Positions 42,300-51,213 are shown, numbered from the stretch's first letter. The stretch: 64,000 nt of DNA from an uncultured Lachnoclostridium sp. (GCA_944381625.1 CALWLW010000003.1:124001-188000); one strand, 5' to 3'. A program made the numbers and translations. Notes: a model not told the origin generated them from the letters alone.

Positions 42300-42335
42300 A
42301 TTATACTTGACGGCATTTTGAAAATCAACTATAAT
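42300..42335. promoter_or_regulatory. Interleaved divergent promoters for rqcH and yicC operon
   Basis: Plus: -35 TTGACG (42307-42312), 17 bases, -10 TATAAT (42330-42335). Minus: -35 TTGATT (42323-42328), 17 bases, -10 TATAAT (42300-42305). The two occupy the same 36 bases. Confidence 0.68.
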
Positions 42336-42389
42336 AGGTATGATTATGGCGGCGGAGCGATCCGCCCGCCCGTTTTTGAGGAAGGAAAC

Positions 42390-43268
42390 ATGATAAAGAG
42401 TATGACCGGCTTCGGCCGATGTGAACTTTCTGAAGGAGAGCGCAAGGTCACAGTGGAGATCAAGACAGTGAACCACCGTTATCTGGACGTGGCCATGAAG
42501 ATGCCGAAGAAGCTGAACTTTTTCGATTCCGCCATCCGCACGGTGCTCAAGGAATACCTTCAGAGAGGGAAGGTAGATGTGTTCGTTACCTATGAAGATC
42601 TGAGCGAGTGCAATGTGTCGCTGGTGTATAATCAGAAGGTGGCGGAACAGTATGTGGAGTATTTCCGCCGGATGGAAGAGCAGTTCGGTCTGGAAAATGA
42701 CATGAAGGTGTCCGTTCTGGCCCGCTGTCCGGAAGTCCTGGTGATGGAAGAACAGCAGGAAGACGAGGAGGAGATCTGGCTGCTTCTGGAAAAAGCGGTG
42801 CGGGGAGCCTGTGAAAAAGTGGTGGAGACCCGCGTGCGCGAAGGAGAAGCGCTGAAGAAGGATCTGCTTGCCAAATTGGACGAGATGCGGAAGATGGCGG
42901 CGTTTATTGAAGACCGCTCGCCGCAGATCATGGCGGAGTACCGTCAGAAGCTGGAGGCGAAGGTGCAGGATCTCCTGTCAGACGCCCAGACGGATGAGGG
43001 AAGGATCGCCATGGAAGTGACGCTGTTCGCAGACAAGATCTGCGTGGATGAAGAGATCGTGCGTCTCAGAAGCCATGTGGAGGCGACGAAGGAGGCGCTG
43101 GAGGCCGGCGGAAGCATCGGCCGCAAGCTGGATTTTATTGCTCAGGAGATGAACCGGGAGGCGAATACTACGCTGTCTAAGGCCAATGACCTGGAGATCT
43201 CCAACTGCGCCATCGACCTGAAGACAGAGATTGAAAAGGTCCGTGAGCAGATACAGAATATAGAATAG
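42390..43268 (+). CDS. YicC/YloC family endoribonuclease
   Basis: 292-aa protein of the YicC family, recently shown to act on RNA. It begins MIKSMTGFGR, the family hallmark, and ends with the conserved C-terminal block GRKLDFIAQEMNREANTTLSKAND. GAGGAAGGAAAC precedes the ATG. It heads a run yicC-gmk-rpoZ-ptsI-ptsH; yicC-gmk-rpoZ order is conserved in Firmicutes. Confidence 0.93.
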   Translation: MIKSMTGFGRCELSEGERKVTVEIKTVNHRYLDVAMKMPKKLNFFDSAIRTVLKEYLQRGKVDVFVTYEDLSECNVSLVYNQKVAEQYVEYFRRMEEQFGLENDMKVSVLARCPEVLVMEEQQEDEEEIWLLLEKAVRGACEKVVETRVREGEALKKDLLAKLDEMRKMAAFIEDRSPQIMAEYRQKLEAKVQDLLSDAQTDEGRIAMEVTLFADKICVDEEIVRLRSHVEATKEALEAGGSIGRKLDFIAQEMNREANTTLSKANDLEISNCAIDLKTEIEKVREQIQNIE

Positions 43269-43276
43269 GATATTGT

Positions 43277-43909
43277 ATGGGCAGACAGGGAATATTGATA
43301 GTGGTGTCCGGTTTCTCAGGGGCAGGAAAAGGTACGGTCATGAAAGCGCTGACAGACCGTTATGACAGTTACGCGCTGTCCGTTTCCGCGACCACAAGGG
43401 ATCCCAGGCCGGGCGAAAAAGAGGGAGAGGCATATTTTTTCAAAACCAGGGAAGAGTTCGAGCAGATGATAGCGGGCGGAGCCCTGATCGAATATGCCCG
43501 TTATGTGGATAATTATTATGGGACGCCCAGGGCATATGTGGAAAAGCAGCTGTCTGAGGGGCATGACGTGATCCTGGAGATTGAGATCCAGGGTGCGAGG
43601 AAGATACGGGAGCAGTACCCGGAAGCGGTACTTTTGTTTGTGACGGCGAAGGATTTCGCCACGTTGAAGGAGAGGCTGATCGGACGCGGTACGGAGTCGG
43701 AAGAAGTCATCGACCAGAGGCTGAGGAGAGCTGTCCAGGAAGCGGAGGGAATCGAAGAGTACGATTATCTGGTGGTCAACGACGTTCTGGACGACTGCGT
43801 GGAGGAGATCCATCGGATTATCGACAGTGAACACCGGAAGATCAGCCGGAATACGGAATTTATAGAGCAGATCAGAGCAGAACTGAATGCATTTGCGAAA
43901 GGAGAATAA
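43277..43909 (+). CDS. gmk: Guanylate kinase
   Basis: 210-aa enzyme that phosphorylates GMP to GDP with ATP. The P-loop is SGFSGAGKGT at 11-20 (GPSG in most homologues), followed by the GMP-binding SATTRDPRPGEKEGEAYFF region and YGTPRAYVE. It is 8 bases after yicC and 2 bases before rpoZ. Standard length. Confidence 0.95.
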   Translation: MGRQGILIVVSGFSGAGKGTVMKALTDRYDSYALSVSATTRDPRPGEKEGEAYFFKTREEFEQMIAGGALIEYARYVDNYYGTPRAYVEKQLSEGHDVILEIEIQGARKIREQYPEAVLLFVTAKDFATLKERLIGRGTESEEVIDQRLRRAVQEAEGIEEYDYLVVNDVLDDCVEEIHRIIDSEHRKISRNTEFIEQIRAELNAFAKGE

Positions 43910-43911
43910 TT

Positions 43912-44178
43912 ATGTTACATCCGTCTTATACAGACTTAATGAAAACGATTAACAGCGAAGTGGAGGAGGGTGATACCCCGGTGGTGAACAGCCGCTATTC
44001 CATCGTGCTGGGTACGGCCAAAAGGGCGCGCCAGCTGATTGGGGGAGAGGAGCCTTTCGTGGACGCGAGAGGGAAGAAGCCGCTTTCCATCGCTGTGGAA
44101 GAGTTCAGCAAAGGGTATGTGACGATCGAGCCTGAGGGCGAAGCAGAGGAGAACGTCCCGGAAGGACAGACAGTATGA
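43912..44178 (+). CDS. rpoZ: DNA-directed RNA polymerase omega subunit
   Basis: 88-aa RpoZ, helps assemble RNA polymerase around beta prime. It has MLHPSYTDLMK, then the conserved NSRYSIVLGTAKRARQLI core and KPLSIAVEEF. AAAGGAGAATAATT precedes the ATG. Position directly after gmk is typical. Confidence 0.93.
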   Translation: MLHPSYTDLMKTINSEVEEGDTPVVNSRYSIVLGTAKRARQLIGGEEPFVDARGKKPLSIAVEEFSKGYVTIEPEGEAEENVPEGQTV

Positions 44179-44228
44179 CAGGGGGCTCGTTCGGACAGGA
44201 CGGAGAATAATTTATGGGGAGGACAGAA

Positions 44229-45845
44229 ATGTTAGTAAGAGAAGGCAAAAGCGTATTTAAGGGAGTGGCGATCGGCAAGATTTTTGTCTATAAAAAAGCG
44301 GACAAAGCAGTGACAAAAGAGACGATCACCGACGTGGAGGCAGAGCTTGCCCGTTTCCAGGCGGCCAAGGAGAAAGCTTTGGAACAGCTTAAGAGCCTCT
44401 ATGAGAAAGCGCTCCGGGATGTGGGCGAAGAGGAGGCTATGATCTTCGACGTCCATCAGATGCTGCTGGATGATCTGGACTACAACGAGTCCATTACGGG
44501 CATCATTGAGAGCGAGAAGATGAACGCGGAGTACGCCGTGTTCATGACCTGCGAGCAGTTTATGGCCATGTTCCTGAGCATGGACGACGATTATATGAGA
44601 GGCCGCGCGGCGGATATCGAGGATATCTCCAAGCGTGTCATTTCTATCCTGAACGGGACCCAGGTGAGTCCGGAGGCTATGCCGGAACCGGTGATCATCG
44701 TGGCTGAGGACCTGGCGCCCAGCGAGACCGTACAGTTTGAAAAAGACAAGATTCTTGCCATTGTTACCCAGAAAGGCTCCGCCAATTCCCATACGGCGAT
44801 CCTGGCCCGCACCATGAATATCCCGTCCCTGGTGACGACGGATATCGAGGTGGATCCCAAGTACAACGGCAGGACCGCAGTGGTGGACGGCTTTGCCGGA
44901 CTGCTGTATGTGAATCCCGATGAGGAGACCATGGTCAAGATGACCGAGAAGAAGAAACGCGCGGACGAACAGCGCGCGCTCCTTCAGGAGATGAGAGGCA
45001 AGGATACCGTGACCAAGAGCGGCAAGCATATCCATTTGTACTCCAATATCGGCGGCGTGCAGGACGTGGATGCGGTTCTGGAGAACGACGCGGAGGGTAT
45101 CGGCCTGTTCAGAAGCGAGTTCCTGTATCTGGGAAGAGACAATTATCCCGGCGAGGACGAGCAGTTTGAAGCTTACAAGACCGTGCTGTCCCGCATGCAG
45201 GGCAAGAAGGTCATCATCCGTACGCTGGACATTGGAGCGGACAAGCAGGCGGATTATTTTGAGATTCCCAAGGAGGAGAACCCGGCGCTGGGCTTCCGCG
45301 CCATCCGTATCTGCCTGACCAGGGAAGAGGTGTTCCGTACACAGCTGCGTGCGTTGCTGCGCGCGTCCGCATTCGGCAACCTGGGCATCATGTTCCCCAT
45401 GATCATCTCTGTAAAAGAGATCGTCCGCATTAAGGAGATCGTGGAGGAAGTGAAGCTGGAGCTGGACAGAGAAGATATTGCCTACGGCAATTTTGAACTG
45501 GGCATCATGATCGAGACTCCGGCGGCGGCAGTGATCAGCGATCTGCTGGCTCCGCACGTGGACTTCTTCAGCATCGGTACCAACGACCTGAGCCAGTACA
45601 CGCTGGCCATCGACCGCCAGAATCAGTCTCTGGACAACTTCTTTGATCCCCATCATGAGGCGATCCTGCGGCTGATCCAGCTGACCATCGAGAACGCACA
45701 CAAGTCCGGCGCATGGTGCGGTATCTGCGGCGAACTGGGCGCGGATATGGAACTGACGGCCAGATTCCTCCAGATGGGCATCGACGAGCTTTCCGTATCG
45801 CCGGGCTACACGCTGGAGCTGAGAAAGAGAATCCGCGAGTGCTAA
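44229..45845 (+). CDS. ptsI: PTS enzyme I (phosphoenolpyruvate-protein phosphotransferase)
   Basis: 538-aa enzyme I, first step of the sugar phosphotransferase system, moving phosphate from PEP to HPr. The active-site His188 is in GSANSHTAILAR, the PEP-binding signature near DFFSIGTNDLSQYTLA, and Cys in WCGICGELGAD. The usual length is about 570, so the N-terminus is slightly compact. ATG 44229 with GGGGAGGACAG upstream. Placed before ptsH, the reverse of the common ptsH-ptsI order, and in an operon with rpoZ or 50 bases from it. Confidence 0.95.
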   Translation: MLVREGKSVFKGVAIGKIFVYKKADKAVTKETITDVEAELARFQAAKEKALEQLKSLYEKALRDVGEEEAMIFDVHQMLLDDLDYNESITGIIESEKMNAEYAVFMTCEQFMAMFLSMDDDYMRGRAADIEDISKRVISILNGTQVSPEAMPEPVIIVAEDLAPSETVQFEKDKILAIVTQKGSANSHTAILARTMNIPSLVTTDIEVDPKYNGRTAVVDGFAGLLYVNPDEETMVKMTEKKKRADEQRALLQEMRGKDTVTKSGKHIHLYSNIGGVQDVDAVLENDAEGIGLFRSEFLYLGRDNYPGEDEQFEAYKTVLSRMQGKKVIIRTLDIGADKQADYFEIPKEENPALGFRAIRICLTREEVFRTQLRALLRASAFGNLGIMFPMIISVKEIVRIKEIVEEVKLELDREDIAYGNFELGIMIETPAAAVISDLLAPHVDFFSIGTNDLSQYTLAIDRQNQSLDNFFDPHHEAILRLIQLTIENAHKSGAWCGICGELGADMELTARFLQMGIDELSVSPGYTLELRKRIREC

Positions 45846-45926
45846 GAGCGGTGATGTACGAAATTATGGATCTTCCCCGGAGGAAGGCCATGATATAAAA
45901 GAATACTATCAAAAGGAGAATGAATT

Positions 45927-46184
45927 ATGAAATCATTTGTTTACACCATTCAGGATGAACTGGGAATCCACGCAAGACCGGCAGGGATGCTGGCAAAAGC
46001 TGCTGCAGGCTACAAGAGCGTTGTGACCATTGACAACGGAACCAAGAAAGCCGACGCAAAGAGACTGATGGCGATCATGGGCATGGGCGTGAAAAAAGGC
46101 ACCACCGTTACGGTTCTCGTAGAGGGTGAGGACGAGGATGCAGCATGCGCAGCTATGGAGGAGTTCTTCAAATCCAATCTGTAA
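45927..46184 (+). CDS. ptsH: HPr-family phosphocarrier protein with Arg46
   Basis: 85-aa HPr. The phosphorylated His15 is in GIHARPAGML, as required for PTS transfer. The regulatory site is altered: residue 46 is Arg (AKRLMAIMGMG) where Gram-positive HPr has Ser46, and the usual MSLG is MGMG. HPr kinase/phosphorylase could not modify this protein at that site, so it should not act with CcpA in the standard way. AAAAGGAG precedes the ATG. A second HPr elsewhere could take that role. Confidence 0.93.
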   Translation: MKSFVYTIQDELGIHARPAGMLAKAAAGYKSVVTIDNGTKKADAKRLMAIMGMGVKKGTTVTVLVEGEDEDAACAAMEEFFKSNL

Positions 46185-46219
46185 TTCCGGCAGATTTTAA
46201 AAACGGAACGTAAACCCGT

Positions 46220-46261
46220 ATGGGGCCATGGGCGGCAGGCTCGTGGCCCCATGTGGTTTTT
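46220..46261 (+). terminator. Terminator after ptsH
   Basis: ATGGGGCCA (46220-46228) and TGGCCCCAT (46244-46252), then GTGGTTTTTA. Confidence 0.82.
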
Positions 46262-46286
46262 ATGGAGAGGGAGCCTGTTCCCGCGA

Positions 46287-46371
46287 GAGCGAAGCGGCGG
46301 CCAGCCGCAGGGCCGCGCGGCCCAGTGCCCCTGTCTGCGGACACGGCCGGAGTGAAGCGCAGACCAGCCGC
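46287..46371. repeat. GC-rich intergenic imperfect direct repeat
   Basis: Two copies of a 22-base unit, GAGCGAAGCG(GC)GGCCAGCCGC-like, at 46287-46308 and 46350-46371, 63 bases apart, with 4 differences. The block (about 46268-46381) also has GTCTGCG and CGCAGAC facing arms. No coding potential seen. Confidence 0.45.
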
Positions 46372-46385
46372 GTGCATAGGGGTAT

Positions 46386-46413
46386 TTGATTTTGGAAAGG
46401 TTATATATATAAT
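46386..46413 (+). promoter_or_regulatory. Promoter of the M16C peptidase-era operon
   Basis: -35 TTGATT (46386-46391), 16 bases, -10 TATAAT (46408-46413). Confidence 0.55.
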
Positions 46414-46464
46414 ATAGACGAAGACTGAATACGCAGATATTTCGGCAAAAGACTGGAGGAGACC

Positions 46465-49407
46465 ATGACGGCAGAATCATTAACAGCTTATGAGTTATTG
46501 CGAAAAGAACAGATCCCGGACCTGAAATCCACCGGGTATCTGCTGAGACATAGAAAGACGGGCGCCAGAATCGCGCTGCTGTCCAACGAGGATAAGAACA
46601 AAGTATTCAATATCGGCTTCCGCACGCCGCCGTCGGACAGCACGGGTGTGCCGCACATTATGGAACATTCTGTATTGTGCGGTTCCGCGGATTTCCCGGT
46701 GAAGGACCCGTTTGTGGAACTGGTAAAAGGGTCCCTGAATACGTTTCTCAACGCCATGACCTACCCGGACAAAACGGTTTATCCGGTGGCCAGCTGCAAT
46801 GATCAGGATTTCCAGAACCTGATGCATGTGTATCTGGACGCGGTGTTCCGGCCCAATATTTACAAAGAAGAGAAGATTTTCCGTCAGGAAGGCTGGCACT
46901 ATGAGCTGGAATCCCCGGAGGACAGCCTGACCTATAACGGAGTGGTATACAACGAGATGAAGGGCGCGTTTTCCTCCCCGGAGGATATGCTGGACCGGGA
47001 AGTGATGACGGTTCTCTATCCAGATACGCCGTATTTTTATGAATCCGGCGGGGATCCCAGGCATATCCCGGAACTGACCTATGAACAGTTCCTGGATTTC
47101 CACAGAAGGTTCTATCATCCGTCCAACTGTTATATCTATTTATATGGGGATATGGACATGGAGGAGAAGCTGGCCTGGATCGACGAGCATTACCTGAGCA
47201 AATATGAACGCCTGGATATTGATTCCCAGATCAGCCTCCAGAAGCCCTTCCAACAGCCGGTGGAGCGGGTGGTGGACTACCCGGTCTCAGCGGAAGAATC
47301 CCCCAGGGGCCAGGCATACCTGTCCTGGAACGCGGTGATCGGGACGTCTCTGGACGCGGACCTGTACCTGGCCTTCCAGATCATCGAGTACGCGCTTCTG
47401 GCCGCGCCCGGAGCGCCGCTGAAAAAAGCCCTTCTGGACGCGGGCATCGGCAAGGATATTCTCAGTACCTATGAAAACGGCATCGCCCAGCCGTATTTTT
47501 CCGTGATCGCGAAAAACGCGGACGTGGAACAGAAGGAAGCGTTCCAGAACGTGATCCGCGATACGCTGGAAAAAATCGTGAAGGAAGGTTTTGACCGGAA
47601 GGCCCTGATGGCCGGACTGAATTTCTATGAGTTCCGGTATCGGGAGGCGGACTTTGGAAATTATCCCAAGGGACTGATGTACGGGCTCCAGATGTTTGAC
47701 AGCTGGCTCTATGACGAGGAAGAACCCTTCCTCCATCTGGCCTGCCTGGACCGTTTCGCCAGGTTCCGGGAGCAGGTGGGCAGCGGGTATTTTGAGGAAC
47801 TGGTGCGAAAATACCTGCTGGAGAACAGCCACACGGCGCTTCTGATCCTGCGGGCCGTGCCGGGACTGGAAGCAAAAGAGCAGGAGCGGGTGAGAGAAGA
47901 ACTGAAGCGGTACCAGGATACTTTAAGCCCGGAACAGAAGGAACAGACCGTAAAAGAAACGAAGGAACTAAAAGATTACCAGGATGAGCCGTCGCCCCAG
48001 GAAGAACTGGAGAAGATCCCCATGCTGAGACGGGAGGATATCCGCCGGGAGGTGGAGCCGCTGGTCAATGAAGAACTGGATGTGGACGGCACGATGCTTC
48101 TCTGGCAGAACATCCCCACCAGCGGGATCGGCTATATCCGCCTCCTGTTCAATGCGGACGGCCTGCCGGACGCGCTGGTTCCCTATCTGGGCATTCTGAA
48201 ACAGGTGCTGGGCTTTATGGATACGGAGCATTACACCTACGGGGAACTGTTCAACGAGATCAACTGCCACACGGGCGGCATCAGCCCCGCAGTCAACCTG
48301 TACGGCAACATGCGGGATAAAGAGCGTTTCTGTGTGAAGTTTGAGCTGAAGGCGAAGACGCTTTATCATAAGACGGATTTTGCCTTTGCCATGATGCGGG
48401 AGATCCTCCAGCATACCAGGCTGACGGACACAAAGAGGCTGTATGAGATCATCGCCCAGGTGAAATCCCGCCTGCAGATGTACCTGATGTCGTCGGGACA
48501 TTCGGCGGCGGCCGTGCGCGCCATGTCGAAATTCTCCAGGTCGGCAGAATTGAACGACCGTATGAACGGGGTGTCGTTCTACTGGCTGGTGGAGGATCTG
48601 GAACAGCATTTTGACGAGAGGAAAGCGGATCTGATCGGGAAGCTGGAGGCGGTGATGCAGTATGTCCTGCGGCCGGAGAACCTGATCGTGTCCTGTACGG
48701 CGGAGCCGGAAGGGATCGAGGCGGTGAAGCGGGAGATTCCGTCTCTGAAAGAAGCCCTCTATACAGGAGCGGTTCCAGAGATACAGGAGCAGGAGGCGCC
48801 CGCGCCGGCGTGCAGGAAGGAAGGGCTCAAGACGCCGTCCGCGGTCCAGTATGTGGCACGGGCCGGGCATATCAGCCATTATACGGGCGCTTACCGGATC
48901 CTGAAAGTGATCCTGAGCTACGAATACCTCTGGATACAGGTCCGCGTAAAGGGCGGCGCATACGGCTGCATGAGCGGCTTTGGCGTCTACGGGGACAGCT
49001 ATCTGGCGTCCTACCGGGACCCCAACTTAAGCGAGACGAATCAGGTGTTTGAGCATACGGCGGACTACGTGGAGCATTTCGAGACGACGGATCGGGATAT
49101 GACCAAATATATTATTGGCACAGTCAGCGAGATGGATACGCCGCTGACGCCTGCGGCGGCAGGGAACCGTTCCATGTCCGCATGGCTGACGCACACAGAG
49201 CCTGCGGACCTGCAGAGGACGAGAGACGAGGTGCTGGACGCGACAGCGGAGGATATCCGTGCCCTGGCGGGAGGCATCCGGGAACTGCTGGCGGAAGAAA
49301 GCCTCTGCGCCATCGGAAATGAGAACCGCATTGCGCAGGAGAGCGGGATGTTCGATCAGACGCTTCCCCTGTTCCATTCGGCGGGCTCGGCGGAAGAGAA
49401 AGGATAA
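46465..49407 (+). CDS. M16C family (insulinase/PreP-like) metallopeptidase
   Basis: 980-aa zinc peptidase with the inverted motif HIMEH at 64-68 and a downstream Glu near NEMKGAFSSP as third ligand. Length and the domain arrangement of two similar halves match the presequence protease (PreP/Hyp) group, which forms a closing chamber for short peptides. The C-terminal half has RVKGGAYGCMSGF, typical of the inactive half. Probably cytoplasmic: no signal peptide. GGAGGAGACC precedes the ATG. Six bases before era. Confidence 0.92.
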   Translation: MTAESLTAYELLRKEQIPDLKSTGYLLRHRKTGARIALLSNEDKNKVFNIGFRTPPSDSTGVPHIMEHSVLCGSADFPVKDPFVELVKGSLNTFLNAMTYPDKTVYPVASCNDQDFQNLMHVYLDAVFRPNIYKEEKIFRQEGWHYELESPEDSLTYNGVVYNEMKGAFSSPEDMLDREVMTVLYPDTPYFYESGGDPRHIPELTYEQFLDFHRRFYHPSNCYIYLYGDMDMEEKLAWIDEHYLSKYERLDIDSQISLQKPFQQPVERVVDYPVSAEESPRGQAYLSWNAVIGTSLDADLYLAFQIIEYALLAAPGAPLKKALLDAGIGKDILSTYENGIAQPYFSVIAKNADVEQKEAFQNVIRDTLEKIVKEGFDRKALMAGLNFYEFRYREADFGNYPKGLMYGLQMFDSWLYDEEEPFLHLACLDRFARFREQVGSGYFEELVRKYLLENSHTALLILRAVPGLEAKEQERVREELKRYQDTLSPEQKEQTVKETKELKDYQDEPSPQEELEKIPMLRREDIRREVEPLVNEELDVDGTMLLWQNIPTSGIGYIRLLFNADGLPDALVPYLGILKQVLGFMDTEHYTYGELFNEINCHTGGISPAVNLYGNMRDKERFCVKFELKAKTLYHKTDFAFAMMREILQHTRLTDTKRLYEIIAQVKSRLQMYLMSSGHSAAAVRAMSKFSRSAELNDRMNGVSFYWLVEDLEQHFDERKADLIGKLEAVMQYVLRPENLIVSCTAEPEGIEAVKREIPSLKEALYTGAVPEIQEQEAPAPACRKEGLKTPSAVQYVARAGHISHYTGAYRILKVILSYEYLWIQVRVKGGAYGCMSGFGVYGDSYLASYRDPNLSETNQVFEHTADYVEHFETTDRDMTKYIIGTVSEMDTPLTPAAAGNRSMSAWLTHTEPADLQRTRDEVLDATAEDIRALAGGIRELLAEESLCAIGNENRIAQESGMFDQTLPLFHSAGSAEEKG

Positions 49408-49413
49408 ATATTT

Positions 49414-50319
49414 ATGGAAGAACAGAAGAAAACAGGATTTGCGGCGCTGGTGGGACGGCCCAACGTGGGCAAGTCCACGCTGATGAACCGGCTGATCGGA
49501 CAGAAGATCGCCATCACGTCCAATAAGCCGCAGACCACCAGGAACCGGATCCAGACCGTCTATACCAGTGAAAAGGGCCAGATCGTCTTCCTGGATACGC
49601 CGGGAATCCACAAGGCCAAGAACAAGCTGGGAGAATACATGGTCAATGTGGCCCAGCGGACGCTGAAAGAGGTGGACGTGGTGCTGTGGCTGGTGGAGCC
49701 CACCACCTACATCGGGGCGGGAGAACGGCATATCGCGGAGCAGCTTGCCGGCATCCATACGCCGGTGATCCTGGTCATCAACAAGATTGACACCGTGAAA
49801 AAGGACGAGGTGCTGACGTTTATCGACGCATACCGGAAGCTTCTGGATTTCGCCGAGATCGTGCCGGTGTCCGCCCTGAAAGGTTTCAACGAGGAAGTGC
49901 TGCTGGACGTGATTTTCAAATACCTGCCCTACGGTCCCATGTTCTATGACGAGGACACGGTGACGGATCAGCCCATGCGCCAGATCGTGGCGGAGCTGAT
50001 CCGGGAGAAGGCGCTGAAGCTTCTGGATGAAGAGATCCCCCACGGGATCGCGGTGTCCGTGGACGTGATGAAGCAGCGCCCGGGCAGGGATCTGTGGGAC
50101 ATCGAAGCCACGATTGTGTGCGAGAGGGATTCCCACAAAGGCATCATCATCGGCAAGGGCGGGGCCATGCTGAAAAAGATCGGCTCCGCAGCCCGCTATG
50201 AGATCGAGCGGATGCTGGAAGCCAGGATTAACTTAAGGCTCTGGGTGAAGGTGAAGAAAGACTGGAGGGATTCCGACTTCCTGATAAAAAATTTCGGATA
50301 CGACAAGAAAGAAGTATAG
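49414..50319 (+). CDS. era: GTPase Era
   Basis: 301-aa GTPase that binds the 3' end of 16S rRNA in 30S maturation. G1 GRPNVGKS is at 14-21, G3 DTPG near 57-60 and NKID as G4 near 129. The KH domain at the C-terminus has GIIIGKGGAMLKKIG. Starts 6 bases after the M16C gene. Followed by a small YqzL-like gene and recO, the standard Firmicute arrangement. Confidence 0.96.
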   Translation: MEEQKKTGFAALVGRPNVGKSTLMNRLIGQKIAITSNKPQTTRNRIQTVYTSEKGQIVFLDTPGIHKAKNKLGEYMVNVAQRTLKEVDVVLWLVEPTTYIGAGERHIAEQLAGIHTPVILVINKIDTVKKDEVLTFIDAYRKLLDFAEIVPVSALKGFNEEVLLDVIFKYLPYGPMFYDEDTVTDQPMRQIVAELIREKALKLLDEEIPHGIAVSVDVMKQRPGRDLWDIEATIVCERDSHKGIIIGKGGAMLKKIGSAARYEIERMLEARINLRLWVKVKKDWRDSDFLIKNFGYDKKEV

Positions 50320-50337
50320 TACCCGGCCGCTTAGGGG

Positions 50338-50381
50338 ATTCTATGAACATACGAATGGGAGAAAACGGAGGTTCATAGAAT
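50338..50381 (+). promoter_or_regulatory. Hairpin around the ribosome binding site of the YqzL-like gene
   Basis: ATTCTATGAAC (50338-50348) and GTTCATAGAAT (50371-50381) are perfect 11-base arms. The GGAGG (50367-50371) lies in the loop next to the right arm and the ATG follows the arm at once. Confidence 0.6.
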
Positions 50382-50543
50382 ATGGATAAGTGGGAACAGT
50401 TTGCACACACCGGGGATATACGAGATTATCTGGCTTATAAGGCTGAGAAAACAAAGGTCAGAGGGACAGGTGAGGGAGATGGGCAGCCAGGCTTGCACGG
50501 TGACGGGTATCGTTTTATCTGCAGTACCGGCCGGAGATTATGA
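50382..50543 (+). CDS. YqzL-like small protein between era and recO
   Basis: 53-aa reading frame: the first 25 residues, MDKWEQFAHTGDIRDYLAY and a few more, resemble the short W-x-x-F-x-x-TG-x-I-x-x-YL pattern of YqzL proteins that sit between era and recO in Firmicutes. GGAGG lies 10 bases before the ATG. It overlaps the recO start by 65 bases, and the last 25 residues, which lie in the overlap, look unstructured. Function unknown. Confidence 0.55.
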   Translation: MDKWEQFAHTGDIRDYLAYKAEKTKVRGTGEGDGQPGLHGDGYRFICSTGRRL

Positions 50544-51141
50544 TAAACTGATAGTTCTTCTCACCAGGGAGAGAGGGAAGATCCGGGCTTTTGCCAGGGG
50601 GTCCAGGAGGATGAACAGCCCCCTTTTGGCGGCGTCGAACGTGTTTGCCTTCGGGGAATTCCAGATCTACGAAGGAAGGACGGCGTACAGCGTGGCCCAG
50701 GCTTCCATCCGGAACTATTTCAGTGAACTGATGACGGATTTTGACGCTTCCTGCTACGGGCAGTATTTTCTGGAGTTTGCCGATTTCTATACCGGCGAGA
50801 ATGTGGACGGGACGGATTACCTGCGGCTTTTGTACCAGTCGCTGCGGGCGCTGTCAGTCCCGTCGCTGCCCAGAAAGCTGGTCCGCTACATATACGAACT
50901 GAAGGCCATGGTCTACAGTGGGGAATGCCCTCAGACCTATGAACAGTTCGAGAGCTGGAAGCTGGATCCGTCCACCATGTACGCCCTCCAGTACGTGACC
51001 GCGTCTCCGGTGGAGAAGCTGTATACGTTCACGCTGGCGCCGCAGGTCCTGGAGGAATTCGGGAAAGCCGTGGGGTGGCTGAGGGAGAGATATGTGAAGC
51101 GGCATTTCAAATCCCTGGAAATACTTGAAACATGCCTGTAA
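50479..51141 (+). CDS. recO: DNA repair protein RecO
   Basis: 220-aa recombination mediator that helps load RecA on SSB-coated DNA. The N-terminal OB fold begins VTGIVLSAVPAGDYDKLIVLLT, with RGSRRMNSPL near residue 41-50, and a helical C-terminal domain follows. I chose ATG 50479 after AGGTGAGGGAG. The usual zinc-binding CxxC pairs are reduced (only one CPQTYE-like Cys region), and the protein is shorter than the roughly 250-aa norm at the C-terminus. Confidence 0.88.
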   Translation: MGSQACTVTGIVLSAVPAGDYDKLIVLLTRERGKIRAFARGSRRMNSPLLAASNVFAFGEFQIYEGRTAYSVAQASIRNYFSELMTDFDASCYGQYFLEFADFYTGENVDGTDYLRLLYQSLRALSVPSLPRKLVRYIYELKAMVYSGECPQTYEQFESWKLDPSTMYALQYVTASPVEKLYTFTLAPQVLEEFGKAVGWLRERYVKRHFKSLEILETCL

Positions 51142-51153
51142 AATGTGTATAAT
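51125..51153 (+). promoter_or_regulatory. Promoter of lipoprotein-glyS operon
   Basis: -35 TTGAAA (51125-51130), 17 bases, -10 TATAAT (51148-51153), overlapping the recO 3' end. Confidence 0.65.
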
Positions 51154-51213
51154 ACGTAGACGGTGGTATGCGCGCCGCAGGCAGCGCGTCCATGCCCGGA
51201 AGGAGGGAACAGA

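Noticed and set aside
44232..45701. 489-codon minus-strand frame
   Set aside because: Shadow of ptsI.
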